From Microcebus murinus (taxonomy: Eukaryota; Chordata; Mammalia; Primates; Cheirogaleidae), in the NCBI RefSeq assembly GCF_040939455.1, contig NC_134104.1, forward strand, positions 138,172,501-138,236,500: 64,000 nt of DNA, written 5' to 3'. Shown here in pieces: positions 22,860-35,714 of the stretch. The notes under the pieces are model-generated. The model was not told where the DNA came from. It saw only the letters and a list, made by a program, of their open reading frames with translations, and did no database searches. Made by a program: the position numbers and the translations under genes. The stretch's first letter is position 1. Each line of letters opens with the position of its first letter.

Positions 22860-25489
22860 GGTTGAGGCAGTCATAGCCTGCCAGATTTAAGGGAAAGGAA
22901 CACACACATTCTAATTCTTAATGAGAGAAGAGTAAAAAAAATTCGTGGACACGTTTAAAGACTACCACAATATCCTGTATTTATTTTTTTAATTCAAAGA
23001 CAAAGTCTTCTGTTAATTCAATTCCTAGGAGATAAGTTTTAAAATTGAGAGAGAGAAAGATGAAGTAATAATTTCAAAACCATGTCTGGGATCTCCAAAG
23101 GGGGTTTGAAGGCACTTGGAAACACACTTCCGCCCTACTCTCTACATGGGACTCTGAGGATGTTAATATTAATAAATGCCAAGGTCAAGTTACCCAGCTG
23201 AACAGGAAAGACTATGCTCAGATACCAGTTCTATAATTTGAAGTGCTCACACCATTATTACTCTTGATTCTCCTGTTTCCACCTCTTTTCACTCATTTGA
23301 TATTATACAGATCTAGATGAATTCTGGTTTTAGAAGTTAGTGTGGTTGTATTTAAACAAAATTCTCAGACTGACCTGCCTGAAATCCAGGCTACATTTTC
23401 AAGCCTCAGAGTCCCAGGAGCGGAAAATAGCATTGTTGAGATGACAGAAGGGATGCTCTGTCCCTGGAGGAATTCAGTAAACCCCAGAATTCAGGAAGCC
23501 ACAGTGCTGTAGGAAGGTTTTGTTCTCTGTCCCTTCATTCCAAGGAGTGACTGGCTTAGCAAGGCTAGATCCTCTCTCCAGATCATTTCCGAGAACCAGG
23601 GGCAGCTGGATGTCACTGAGCGAGCTGACCGGTTTTGTATGATGAAAAAACAAATTGCAAAATAGCTAATAGCACCAACTGCTTTTTTTTTTTTAGTTGT
23701 TTTCGTTTTTTCTTTTCTAAAAATCTGCATTTCTTTTCCTTCATTTGTTCTAATAGTATTTCTCACTGTCTTTAGATAAAGCATCTGTTTTCTCTTTATC
23801 TCATATCTTCAATTGATAAAACAGGGAAATGACCTGGTTTCATTACCGTATTTGTCATGTGTTTCTGGATCAGCTCCTATATTCCAGGTACTGTACTAAG
23901 TATTAAGAGGTGCAACAGTGAACAAGACAGACCCAAACTCGCTGACATAACTTGTAGTTACCTGGTCCCACACAGTCTTGTGGAAGAAAAACCCAACTGG
24001 ACATGCAAAAATAGATAATCATATGAGTTACAAATGAGGGGAGAACCTATCTATATTTGGAGACTCTAGAAGCCTTCCTGAAGTCAGGGATATCTTCATG
24101 GGGAGGAGGAGTCAGATAAAAATGTCTGTGGGCGGAGGGGGTGCAGTCAACAGTGGGGGTGGAAGTTTACAAGCCAAGGGAGCAGAATGGGTGATGTCCC
24201 TGTTTCGGCTTCAACCATGTTGATTTTTTGGTGTGTTATTGTATTGTCTTCCCACTTGGGTACAGATTTAAGATGGTAGAGACAAATTCTTAAATCTTTG
24301 TACAAATTTCTTAATTTGCAATCAGCTGTTGGGTATTAGCTCTGTAAATCTCTATTTTTCTGCATGTGGTTATGTGCTACTTCAGTAATATGTTCTTTTT
24401 TACTTGTTTTGTACTATTTATACAGCCCTGAAAAAAACTCATTTTAGCCAGTGTTTTTTTTTTTTTTTTTTTTTTACCTGAGGTGGATTGACATGCATTG
24501 ATGTGATGCTCTAAGGTGTGCCTTTAACCAAGCCCCCTGGAACAAATCTGAAGCACTAAACAGCCCTAGGTATCCATCACTTCTAACAGCTTAACATGCA
24601 TTTGCAGCAAAATAGCCACAAAGGTGTCTTCATTTTTATATCTGGGTAATCCACTAATAGCATATGCTAGTGATTTGAACAATGGCAAGTTTGCCAATTG
24701 TCTTCACTTTTCAAACTCTGCCTTATTAAAGTGGGCTTTGCTTTCCCCGCACACTTCAACATTTCCATACAGAAAAATGGATTCTTTAACTTTCTGCCTT
24801 ACTTAATAAAAATGTATCAAACTGTCTTGTTTCTAATTCCACTCATACATACACAGCCTTCTGAACCATGGGATACTGATTTTCTGAGGATCATTAGAAA
24901 AAAAGGATGTTTTAAAGTGAGGAGGAAAAGTATGGTTTGACTCTAAAAGTAATAATTAGGGTTTTCAAAAAGGATAGCTCTTTCCCTCTCATCACCCCAG
25001 CTAGTAGAGTGAGAACCAGGACCCACCCAGATAGAAATGTCCTATTTCATGATCACACTGAAGCTCAAGACTTTTTACTGATTATTTGTCCCACATTATC
25101 TAACCCAGTGTTGTTCCTTTCCACTCCTTTCCACAGCTTCTCATAGATCCCAGCCTCTGATAGGAGCTTCCTGTCCCAACCCCTTCATCATATCTCTCTC
25201 ACTCTGAGCCCAGATTTTATTTTTGTCCTCCTGACTTCTAATCTTACTCTTTTTTGTTCTGATTATTGTCCTTATCCCAAGATTTCAACTGGATATATTA
25301 TAATGCCATCATAGTTAAAGATTTGGCTTAATTGTTATCAAATTTAGGGGCCTCAGTTTTAAACATATGGCCTTGGGCTCATTATTTGACCTTCAGGACT
25401 TCAGTTCCTGAAAGTGACCCCACAATGGGTAGAACCTTGACACGTGTCACACCAACCCAGACAGTGGAAACTTGTTTGGAAACAATATA
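22860..25489. other. Mostly unassigned; L2 end and a T22 run
   Basis: About 23870-23960 is a minus-strand L2 3' end (CCAGGTACTGTACTAAGTAT, then GCAACAGTGAACAAGACAGA). A pure T22 lies at 24454-24475, compatible with the tail of a minus-strand retroposon, but the adjacent sequence is not one I recognise. No gene seen. Confidence 0.5.
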
Positions 25490-25685
25490 ATGTACTGATT
25501 AAGATTATAGATTCCAGAATCAGACATACTTGGATAGAAATACCAGCTCCACGAATTACTAGTAATGGACAGTTGAAAGTTTAGTTGCAATCCCTAAGTT
25601 TTAATTTTCTCATAAAATTTTGATATTGGTAGTATATAACTCCTATGTTTATAAAAAGTAAATAAGATAAAATAGAAGATAATTA
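25490..25685 (+). repeat. MIR
   Basis: Decayed MIR: GTACTGATTAAGATTATAGA, then 'cagaatcagacatacttgg', CCAGCTCCACGAATTACTAG and a weak 3' part. It is a tRNA-derived SINE of mammalian-wide age. Confidence 0.6.
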
Positions 25686-26114
25686 GTCTGTAGGCAAAGA
25701 GATATTCTTCTTAGTATTTTGATTGTCATTGGTATTATCATGATTGGTACTACTGTATAAATAATAAGTTATAATAAAGTGCTTTTAAAATTATTTATTT
25801 TTATAATTCCCATACTACTTATCACAGACTTGCTACAGAGTGCCCATTCAATAGAAATAAGTAGAGTGATTTGTTGTGTTCCTAGAGAATTAGTGAGGTC
25901 ATTTCAAACTGGAAAAATAATCTGAGATGCTGGTACAAATTGTGGCCATTAAAGATTTTATCTGAAGTGGAAATAATACTATAATTTAACACTCATCTTT
26001 GTTGTAGAGATTTCACAAATATTTCATTTATACTACAAATAATGAAATTATCGTTTAATAGAAAATTCAAATTTAGTTGTCTATTTTTGCAACCATGTAC
26101 TTTCCCCTAAACTA

Positions 26115-26282
26115 GGGAGTCTCAAACTTTAGTTGTGTCACAATAACATAAGAATCTGTTAAAATAAGATTCCCAGAACTCGACCACAAATCTATAGGTG
26201 CATAGTGAGCTGGGAATCTGCATTTCTAACAAGTCCCCATATAATACTTATGCAGGGGCATCCCATATCTCACACTTGAGGA
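26115..26282 (+). mobile_element. MER20, nonautonomous hAT-Charlie
   Basis: GGAGTCTCAAACTTTAGTTG at the left, a diverged centre, and GGGAATCTGCATTTCTAACA in the right half, then a decayed terminus. The arrangement matches MER20. Confidence 0.75.
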
Positions 26283-26317
26283 TAATTATTCTGAATATAA
26301 ACATTTAGAAAAAAAAA

Positions 26318-26462
26318 TCTAAAAATATACATACATAGCGAGTGATATGCGCACCATCTGAGGGATGGTCATGCTGGAGACTCAGACTTGTGGGGGGAGA
26401 GGAGGAAGGGCATTTATTGAAACCTTAAAATCTGTACCCCCATAATATGCCGAAATAAAAAA
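26318..26462 (+). mobile_element. L1 3' tail, severely 5'-truncated
   Basis: Only about 140 bp of 3' UTR, matching the full-length L1 closely: 'atacatacatagcgagtg', CACCATCTGAGGGATGGTCA, a G-tract, GGCATTTATTGAAACC, CCCCCATAATATGC, AATAAA and an A10 tail. It belongs to the same branch as the 56869 element because it shares the ACTCAGACTTGTGGG segment, which the 51024 copy lacks. Confidence 0.88.
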
Positions 26463-27319
26463 AAAATCACTTTTGATAATTAGGTTTTGCAACCAAAATA
26501 TTATCTTGCTATTTGTCTTTCTATTCTATTGTTGTTTTATGTATATAAAGGTAGTGAAAGGGTTGGCCTACGGCAAAAAGAAATATTTTATTGCTTCCTC
26601 GACTTTTATAGTTAATTAAACAAGCCATTTTGACTCAAACAAAGCATTGATATCACCTTCTTGGACTTGTTTTGTGTCTAAGCCTTCTGTCGGAATGGCA
26701 GTCCCTGTCATGAATAGCCTTATAATTTTCCCCCAAAATGTCATTTTTTTGCTGTTCTCTTATATCCCAACTGCATATCACAAGCCCTATCCCCCAAACC
26801 AGGGGGAACAAGTACCATGATTAAGAAAATGTGTAGAGATTATCTCATCCTGGGTCTCCCAGGGCAGTCAAATTTCCTAAATGATATTTGTAAGAGTCAA
26901 ACAGGTTGCAGCAAAAAGATACGGATCTATCTCGTTTGGCACTTGGAGTTTGTTCGGGGCTAACTATATAAAGGCAAGAAAAGTTAATATGACATAATCC
27001 TTATGTAGATGTATTCCTATGTGTTGAATCTATTACAATTGTAAATTGGTGTATGTGGGATGACACCATCTGGGCATTGGTTGGTATTATTCAAATGGTA
27101 GATATAGTCAGGCCTAGAAGATAACCACATTCTTCAGTTGCTTACCTGCCAGAGACTAGCAAGAGTTAAATTATAATATCTAGCAAGCACTTTGATCATT
27201 GTTTTTGTTTTTGATTTATCCTTTGGAAAGCAAATCATTTTGCTGTGAATCTAAGACTGACTTAAGGGAAAAGTCTTTACCTAAGACCAACTTAAATAAA
27301 TAAAAAAGTGATTTGGCCA

Positions 27320-27815
27320 GTAGGGTAGGCTGAAAAATGCCCCTCCCCCAATACCCATGTCCTAGTCCCCAAAACCTGTGAAGATGTTACTGTATATGGC
27401 AAAAAGGACCTTGCCAGTGTTATTAAGTTAAAGATTTTGAGATAGGAGATGATCCTGGACTGTCCAGGTGGGCCAAAGGTAATCACAGAGGTCTTTATAA
27501 AAGGGAGACAAGAGGAGCAAGGCCAGAGAGAGGAGATACAATGACAGAGTAGTGGGTGGAGTGATGTGCTTTGAAGAGGAAGGAGGGGGCCACATGCCAA
27601 AGAATTCCGGTGGCCTCTAGAAGCTAGAAAGGTAAGGAACCAGATTCTCCCCGAATGATTCCAGAAGGAATGCAGCTCTGCTGATACCGTGATTTTAGCT
27701 CTGTAAGATCCATTTTGAACTTCTGACCTCCAGACCTGTAAGATAAATTTGTGTAGTTTTAAGCCATTATATTTTTGGTAATTTGTTGTAGCAGCAATAG
27801 TAGAACTGATACAGC
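27320..27815 (+). mobile_element. Solo MaLR LTR (MLT1-type)
   Basis: GCTGAAAAATGCCCCTCCCC, 'cctagtccccaaaacctgtg', CCTTGCCAGTGTTATTAAG, GAAGCTAGAAAGGTAAGGAA, CTTCTGACCTCCAGACCTGT and ACTGATACAG at the end. The order is that of MLT1 LTRs. The 190-codon antisense frame across it is a by-product of this repeat. Confidence 0.8.
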
Positions 27816-28094
27816 CAATATGCCTTACATTGAGAAGGGCATGTTGTGGTTTGTTATCATTCATAACACAGATGCTGTGCTGGTTAACAAGCCTTAGCAG
27901 GAATCGTTGTTATGCAAGATAACACCAATTGAGGTGTCCTAGAGATAAACGAGGTAAACTGAACATAGAACTAGATTAGCAAAATAGTTATTAACATACA
28001 ACAACTGGAAAGACAAGATAGGACCAAGAGGAAGAAAAATAGATAAAAGAGAATTTTATTATAAGTGTTATTAGATAAAAGTTCCCACACTGCA

Positions 28095-28235
28095 TCAATA
28101 TAAAAATTGACACATAAGAGAAGTTAAGTAACTTGCTCACTACTACACAACTGGCAAATGATGGATCATAATTTGGACCAGGGAAGTCTGGCTTCAGACT
28201 TAACCTCTCTTAACCTCTTAACCTCTCTGCTCTGT
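28095..28235 (-). repeat. MIR fragment
   Basis: GAAGTTAAGTAACTTGCTCA, CTACACAACTGGCAAATGAT and then a decayed box region: the reverse complement of the MIR core and tRNA-related part. Confidence 0.65.
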
Positions 28236-28679
28236 AGTTCCCATGTGGCTAAAACATGACATGGTAGTTATTTTAATGGGCAAGTGTTTTTTTTTGTTTT
28301 TTTTTTCAACATGCCAAAGTCTAAAGTCCTGTGTTGGGACTATTAACAGCACAGAGATGCTTTAGCCAAAATGACAAAGACAAGAGAGACAGGCGATCTG
28401 GACGCAGGAAGTACCATCAATGCATCAAAGCCAGCAAGCAGTTAAAAGAAAGAGAGGGGTTAGATGTTAGAGGTCAATACCATGAGGAGGGTCAGGACAG
28501 GTGTGGGATCAGAATAGCAGGAACACAATTAGAGGAGAGGACACTTGAAGCCCAAGGCAACCTCTGCCTCAAGAAGGACTATGAGGGCAAATGCTCTGAT
28601 TGGATTGAAGGGGTCTGTATAACTTCACGCATATGAGAAACCTTAGAGCAGACCTTAGGAATATAGGAACCCAACAGAC

Positions 28680-29175
28680 ATGCACTCATGTGTGCACCAA
28701 AAAAACAATAAAATACAAGAATATTTATAAAAACACTATTTATAATATCCCCTTACTGGAAACAGTAGAATGGATAAATAAATTGTGGCTTATTTACACA
28801 ATGAAGTACTATTCGGCAATGCCAAGAGACTTACCACTACACTTGAAAATGTAATTGAATCTTATTATGTAATGATATGGAAAGGGAACAACACATAAAA
28901 GGTACAAATTTTTTCATTCCATTTTGATGAAGTTAGGAAAAAGCAAAAGCAACTGAAAGTATCAGAAATCCTGATAGCTGTTACCCTTGCAAGGCTGGGT
29001 GAGTAGTATCTAGACGGCACACCAAGGAAGCAAGGCTTCTGGAGTATAAGTCATCTGGCTTTTGATCTAGGTGCTGGTTATAAGGTGTGTTCAATTTTTG
29101 AAAATTCAATGAGTTGTATACTTGTGTACTTTTCTCTATAATGTTATGCTTTAGTAACATTTTGGAAAAAAAATA
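28680..29175 (+). repeat. Old L1 ORF2 tail and 3' UTR
   Basis: GAATGGATAAATAAATTGTG, then 'cacaatgaagtactattcggc' (the decayed ORF2 C-terminus), TTCATTCCATTTTGATGA and a weak 3' UTR. L1M type. The preceding 28240-28680 has no assignable content beyond T-rich runs at 28287-28309. Confidence 0.65.
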
Positions 29176-30040
29176 GGCATATAAATAGACCTCTGGAATG
29201 ACAGAGGGTATTGACAAAATATACTGTGAATTTGATCTGAGAATTCATCCAAATGTGTTCAGCATCTTTAATTGATTGCTGGAGAAAGGTTTGATAGCTG
29301 GTTGAGAAGAATCAGGACTCTGAGCTTTTGTTAGCTGAGCTTTATTTAACAGCACTTGGAGCCTACATGCTCACTCTCTTTGTCAGGGGATAAATCCTTA
29401 CTGCCTGCTACAACTAATTACTAGCCACAGACACATCAATTGGCTATCATTTAGGTCTCACATAGATTACCTTTTTTTTTTTTCTGATGAATGGTTCATT
29501 CATATCTGTAAATTAAACATGTCCTAAATATTAATCTATGTTCATTGTAAGACAGATGGTTTCTCAGCTCTGTGAAATAAACCAGTGTCTGTGTTTAACT
29601 TAACTGTCTAGTTATATAAACATTGTATCATCTCGGTACATGTCTATCCACTCTCACCACCATTTAAAAAAAATTTAGTTCTTTGTTGATCATTGAATTT
29701 AGATTTGTCTTCAAGATCACTTTGTCTAATAAAATTTGCTTTACCAGGATATTACTGGGCTAATCAACTAAACTTTTTTTATAATGGGAATTACAAGCAC
29801 AAACATTTACTAGGCAAGATGGTTGAAGACAAAAGGCAATAGTGAGGAACTTGTTATAGCCAGTTAACTCAGTTTTAGCCACTTTAATTTTTCAATGTTT
29901 AGATATAAAAACAAAAAAAATCACAAGTCCAAATTATATAATTTTATATTAAATTTAAAAATTTTAAATTGTCAATAAACTTTAAAACTTTTTATAAGCT
30001 AAACAAACCATCTCTCCAGGCAGGATTTAGCTCACATTGT
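29176..30040. other. Unassigned AT-rich DNA
   Basis: No gene or clear repeat. Confidence 0.45.
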
Positions 30041-30044
30041 CAGT

Positions 30045-30215
30045 TGGATCCTTCCACAAGAGTGCTTCTATTCACTCCTCACAAATGTCCTATGAGGTAG
30101 TCATTGTACAGAGAAGGAAACTGAGGCTCATAGAAAGTATACTATATTGGTCAAGTTCACACAGCTAATAAGAGGCCAAGCCAGGGCAAAATCCAAGTCT
30201 AATTATCCAAATTAC
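30045..30215 (-). repeat. MIR
   Basis: CTCACAAATGTCCTATGAGG, 'cagagaaggaaactgaggc' and GTTCACACAGCTAATAAGAG: well-preserved MIR core in the minus orientation. Confidence 0.8.
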
Positions 30216-30219
30216 TATT

Positions 30220-32599
30220 CTTTTCCCAATGAGAAAAGCCCATTGCATAGCACTGATATTAAGGTTACTAATCAAATTGTTTACCTCACACTTAGAGATA
30301 TAATGAGGAAAAGGTGGAAGAAATATTCACATTATTTGCTAAGGAATTCTTTTTTGGAAATCAGTTTAAAATTTTGTACTACAAATAGAAAAACATCACT
30401 CAGTATTGGTTGCTTCTTGATTCTTCTGACAATAATATTCAGTATAAAGACACAACAAATAGACCAATCACCATATCTTAGACAATCCAAAGACCACAGA
30501 GGCACATGGTTTAAAATTGTATCTGAATAACAAGTGATAAGTGTTGCTTAATGGAATGGATTTTTAGAGAGTTAGGATCCCATCTTGTTGGTTTTGATTG
30601 TACCAAGTTTTCCAAATGTTTATCCTCAGTATAGTTTTCCAGACAAAAAGTTTTAATACAACTTCAATGAGATTATCCAGGTTTCCACCCATTTTATCTG
30701 AAACCCTTCCCTCTTTTGACAAATGAAGAGATGTGAAAAAAAAAAAATTATTTCGAGAACAAAAATATAGAATTGGTAGAAAATGTTTACTGTTTTGTTT
30801 GTAATGTCCCAAATTGACATTAAAATGCATCTCATCTTTGAAGAAAAGTGAAATCATTTGTAAATACAAATGAATAGAGTTGATAAATTACATGTGAGAA
30901 AAAAAAGATGATCTATTTATTTAAAAATTATTTTTTAAGTTTGGATTTGTTTCCAATGGAAGGGAAAGATTCCATTCCTTCCAAATTGCAAAGCCAAGAC
31001 TAGGCTGTTAATCATCTCTAAAAATCACGAGATTCTTTTAAAGTAAGATGCTTATTGGCTTCACACATTTTGGTGGCTTTAGCTACTTCAGTTATAATTT
31101 TGCATTAGTTAATATGCATAGAAAAGTGGGATATATGTTAATATTATTTTCCCGATGTTCAGCATTCAGCAAGCCGCATGGGACTATATTGAATGCAAAT
31201 TCATTTTCAAACCCTACTAACCAGTGAAATAGTGGTTTTTTTCTCCTATTGGTTTTACTTCTTAATCTGTTCAACCTTTCATAAGTACTTTCATAAAGAC
31301 CTTGCCACATGCACTGTCTTCCTTCCCAGGATGACTCAGGCCTTGACATCAAACCAAGAATGTTAAGTATGTTCCTCTCAAACTCTTTTCTACATGTATA
31401 GGCTTAAACTTGAACATAAACAAATTTATTAAGAGCATGCTTCACACTTTAGACATCCTATAGGTTCATAGACAAAGAATATCAGGCACTTAATCTTTAA
31501 AAAGGAAAAATAGAAGACTTAAAAATAATTCAAAGACTTAGACCCTAAAAAGAGCTACTACTTTGTTAGTGTTTCCCTTGGGGAAAATAAGTCACTATAT
31601 GCACCAATTCCAAGTTCACTACTATATTGGGAGCTGAGGGGGAAAAAAAAATTATATATAGATATAGATATATATACACTTTATGCATATATATGTACAT
31701 AAATATATGTATGATATCTCCTTCAGATGGTTCATAATCTATAAATAAACTTGATGAAATTAATAAAAGAGAATTAAACTTTTTGAATGTATGTATATCT
31801 TGCTTGGATTTTTATTTAAAATAGTTAATGGTAAGATGAAAATGCTCTTACATAGCTTTGGAAATAAAAAATAAGGCCAGTGAACTACTACTAGATTATT
31901 TCAGAGAATGTGTTAATGCTTATTTTATGTAGCTTCTAACCTGTGTGTGTTAGTTCGTAAATGTGGTCGAATAGGAAATATTCCTACTTACAGGAAAATT
32001 GGAAAAATTATTTCTTTTGTTAATAAGTAGCATATAATAATCACAGCGTCAAGAATATTCTGAAGGGCTCCCAATACTGAATTTTGCTGTTTTTCAGATG
32101 ATTATTATACCATTTGGCATATGCAATGTGCCAAGTGGCTACATTAGGTCCTTAGAAAAAAGTAGCATTTTCATAAACATAAACAACCATACCCATCCAG
32201 AATGGAGTCTGTCATCCAGATGGGAAACTCATTTATGAGGAAAATAAATGAGTGCACCCCTAGTGCTGGGAAGGAGTGCTGAGTACTGAACTGCCCAACC
32301 TACACATTCCAGAGTAGAGCCTCCCTTTTGGTAGGGGCTGCTTTCAAATCCTGCCTCAGCAACACATGCTGTGGGAAAGCAGCTGCAAACATTAATCATT
32401 AAGACACCTACACACCAATTACATGCCGGAATTTCAAAATAAATTAAATTTAGATCCTGCCATCCTTGGCTTTTGCTCCAAATGCAATGCTGTCTTCCAA
32501 TATTGTATTATCCTGATTTGACCTTTGGGCAATTGCCAATTCTTATTCTTCACTTGTGTCTCTACTAGTATTTCCTTTCTTATTCTTGTTGATTGCAAA
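30220..32599. other. Unassigned AT-rich DNA
   Basis: No gene seen. The short open frames are AT-driven. An AT-rich low-complexity patch lies at about 31650-31715. Confidence 0.45.
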
Positions 32600-33960
32600 T
32601 ATTCCTAATGTATTCTGGCTATTGTCATTTTTTTGCAAATATTGTCACCTATCGTGTCAGCTGAATGTCAACTTTGTTTATGGTGTCCCTCATTAAACAT
32701 AGCCTGTTAATTTTGATGTAGTCAAGTTCATTATTTTTTGCTTTATGATTTGTGATGCAGGAGTGGGTCTTTAACAAATCCTTTCCCAGTATAGACTGTC
32801 ACAAAGACCTTGGTCAGATGAGCCCTCCTTGTTTGTTCTTACTTTTCAAATTGGCTAGGGCTCAATTCTTCCACATGAATTTTAAAATAAGGTAGTCATT
32901 TTCTTCAAAAAAATTCTTGCAGGAATCTTTCAAATTTATAGGCTAATTTTGGAAGAAACAACATCTTTATAGTGCTAAGTCATTGCAATTAAACTTGTAC
33001 AGCTCTCCATTTATTCATTCCTCATTGATAATCTACAGTAGAGCTTAAAATTTAATTCCCTATGATGTTTATACCGTTTTTTGTTAATTCCTAAGTATCG
33101 TATAGTTTTTGTTAGGATTAGAATGGCATCTTATTTTTGCTTATACTTTCTTGTTGATTATCAGTGTGAAAGGAATATTATTAGTTTTTGACTATCTTAT
33201 CCTATGCAACCTTGCTTAACTCTCTTACAACTTCTAATAATTTCTTGGGTTCTACATAGATGATTAAGTCATCTGCAGATAGTAATATTTTTGTCTTTCC
33301 CTTTCCTATGCTTATAACAGTAAGTTCTTAAATTAGACAATCTTCAAAACCATGTTGAACAGTAGCATTGATAAAAGGGTTCATCATCTTTTTTCTAAGT
33401 TCCAAAAGAAAATACATCTAAAGTTTATCTATTAGTTTTGATGTTTGCTGCACGTTTTTGATGTATAACTTTTATGAAGGAAAGGTACTTCCCTTCCAAT
33501 CATAGTTTTCTTAGAGTTGCTCATATTAATAGGTGTTGAGCTGTGATTTTTTTTGTATAGCAGACAAAACATACACATGAGCTTTTTCCTTCAGTTCATA
33601 ATGTGATGATTAGAGCCAGGAGAGGGCAAGGCACCTGAGGCATTCAGACCAGAGAGTACATACTTCCTAGAATATCACACCCTGGGTGCCTCATTGCTTT
33701 TTAGTCTAGTCCCAAACTTGGTGGTGATTAACATACATAGATATCCTACTGTTGAACTTTCTTTTCATTCCTTGAACAAGCCTTCATTGATCATTATGCA
33801 TTTTTAATATTCCATTAGCTCCAGTTAGTTAATATCTTATTAAAATGTTTATATCTATTATCATAAGTGAAGTGTACTGATAATTTTTCTTTCTTTTATA
33901 GTCCTCATCCAGTTTTGGAACTGTAGCTTCTTAAAAGGAGGGTAATTTACTTTGTATTCC
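32600..33960 (-). repeat. Antisense old L1 ORF2
   Basis: Shows TTAATTTTGATGTAGTCAAG, CTAATTTTGGAAGAAACAAC and GATTAAGTCATCTGCAGATA. The last is the antisense of the reverse transcriptase FADD box region. Roughly the order of L1M4/L1M5 ORF2 is kept, but with many stops and indels. Confidence 0.7.
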
Positions 33961-34039
33961 TATTTTTTGGAAGAATTTGTAGGTTATAGGTAATAATCTG
34001 CTCCCGTAAATATGTCTAGGTCTGGAACATATTATGGGA

Positions 34040-34200
34040 TATAAGTTTGAACAAATCTCTAGACCTCAATTTTCCCCTTCTGCAAAATGAAGATAATGAA
34101 ACTTGTCTCATAGCTTTATGATAAACATAAAAGATAATTTTAAAAAAATATATAGCACTGGATATGACCCAAAGAAGATGCTTAATTGATAGCAGATTGA
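34040..34200 (+). repeat. MIR
   Basis: AGACCTCAATTTTCCCCTTC, 'tgcaaaatgaagataatg', CTTGTCTCATAGCTTTATGA and AGATGCTTAATTGATAGCAG. Confidence 0.7.
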
Positions 34201-34204
34201 CACC

Positions 34205-35525
34205 TGCATGGGCTTCACTGACTTTTTGGACAAGGTTTTTGCCCTCCCCCAACCCAGAATTCTCTAGGATTACATTGTGCTGTTGATCATTCTCTAGAAT
34301 TGACTTTTATTTCATCAATGTTATAATGCCTGTTGCTCTCTTCCATTTCAAGTATGGTCGCCTTCTAGCAACTTCCGGCTAATTACTTTATCTTGGAATG
34401 TAGAAAAATAATATCTTTGAAAAATTAACCAATGTGCTTTCCATTTAATGTATTTCCTATTATCCCACAAGCGTTTCCCTCTTCAGGCAGATATTTAGAG
34501 AGCTCTGTGGTCAAGTTTTCCTTGCTCAAAAGAAAGATTAGGAAAAATAAAGAAGTGTATATGTATTATTTTTTCTTTAAAAAGTCTAGATTTTTCCAGA
34601 GAAAAAAGTAGCTGTATCTATAAAGTATACAGTAGAATGGAAGAAAATGGATTTTATGAGACTAATATTAAGGAAACACTACTCTCCCCAAACCGAAACC
34701 ACCTTGAAAAGGAAAGAACATTAAGAGTGAAGAGGTGAAGGGGGAATGTGGTCTACTGATATGTGGGTTAGGCTGGAACCTGCCCCTCATCTGGGGTTGG
34801 TTTGGGATACAGAGATATGACAGAAAGCTCAGATAATTCTAGATCTTCCAGTGCAGGGGTAAGCTGCGCTTTCTTTCCCAAGTAGACCCAGGCAAATGGC
34901 AGGAAGCCCGAGTAGAAATGGCTGTGTGATGCATTTGGTCAGATAGGGTGTGGACAGCCTCATGGTTGCCCACTGCACCAGTATGAAACAGTAGCAGTAG
35001 AAATATGCCTGCATCCAAGAAGAGCATGGAGATGATGAAAGGCTATAGGTGACCAAACCAAGTTTCCCAGTCACAAGGTGGCCCAGAGTTGGAATATGAT
35101 TCCAGAACCCAAGAGGGACCTGATAGTTAGGTGGGAGAGAGCTGGACTCACAGGAGCCTGGCTACTGGGTTAAAACCTGGTTTGGGGGATTAACTCAGTT
35201 AGGACCTTCATAGATCAGGACCTAAAGATAGGTGAGGATGAGGACATCTCAGAGGGTGCCAACAGATAGCTGCTGACTCAGCCTGCATGCCTCTTTTAGG
35301 TCCTTAACATTATTACAGAAGCCCACCAAAACTTAGATGCCACTCCAAGGAATAGACAAGGAGATAAAATTTCTACTAACTAGCCAGATGAAGTTTTCAT
35401 AATGAAATTATGTTTTATATGGAAAGCTTAAGTTATGTTTCTTGCACACTTGAGTTTGAGAAATGAAATTTCTACCCACTATATAACCAAATCACCAAAT
35501 AAAAATGCTTGCCAGCGATGTGGGA
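34205..35525. other. Unassigned DNA
   Basis: No gene seen. Confidence 0.4.
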
Positions 35526-35529
35526 GTGT

Positions 35530-35712
35530 GGTCCATTGGAATATACCTACTAGCTGTTATGACCTCTGGCCAGTTATTCAAACTCTCTTTGATTCAGTCT
35601 CCATGCCTATAAATGGGGTTGTGGACTTTATTGTCACTTCTTTAATAATGAAATGAAATAATGTGTTCCACAGTGCCTCATATCTGATTGCTATTCAATG
35701 TTTATCATTTAC
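35530..35712 (+). repeat. MIR
   Basis: TACTAGCTGTTATGACCTCT, 'ggccagttattcaaactctc', ATGCCTATAAATGGGGTTGT and 'acagtgcctcatatctga'. Near full-length MIR core. Confidence 0.7.
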
Positions 35713-35714
35713 TT

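Noticed and set aside
24454..24800. T22 run with following sequence as a minus-strand retrocopy
   Set aside because: No parent gene recognised and no flanking duplication found.
27292..27864. 190-codon minus-strand frame
   Set aside because: It lies antisense across a MaLR LTR (27320-27815), so it is a repeat by-product.
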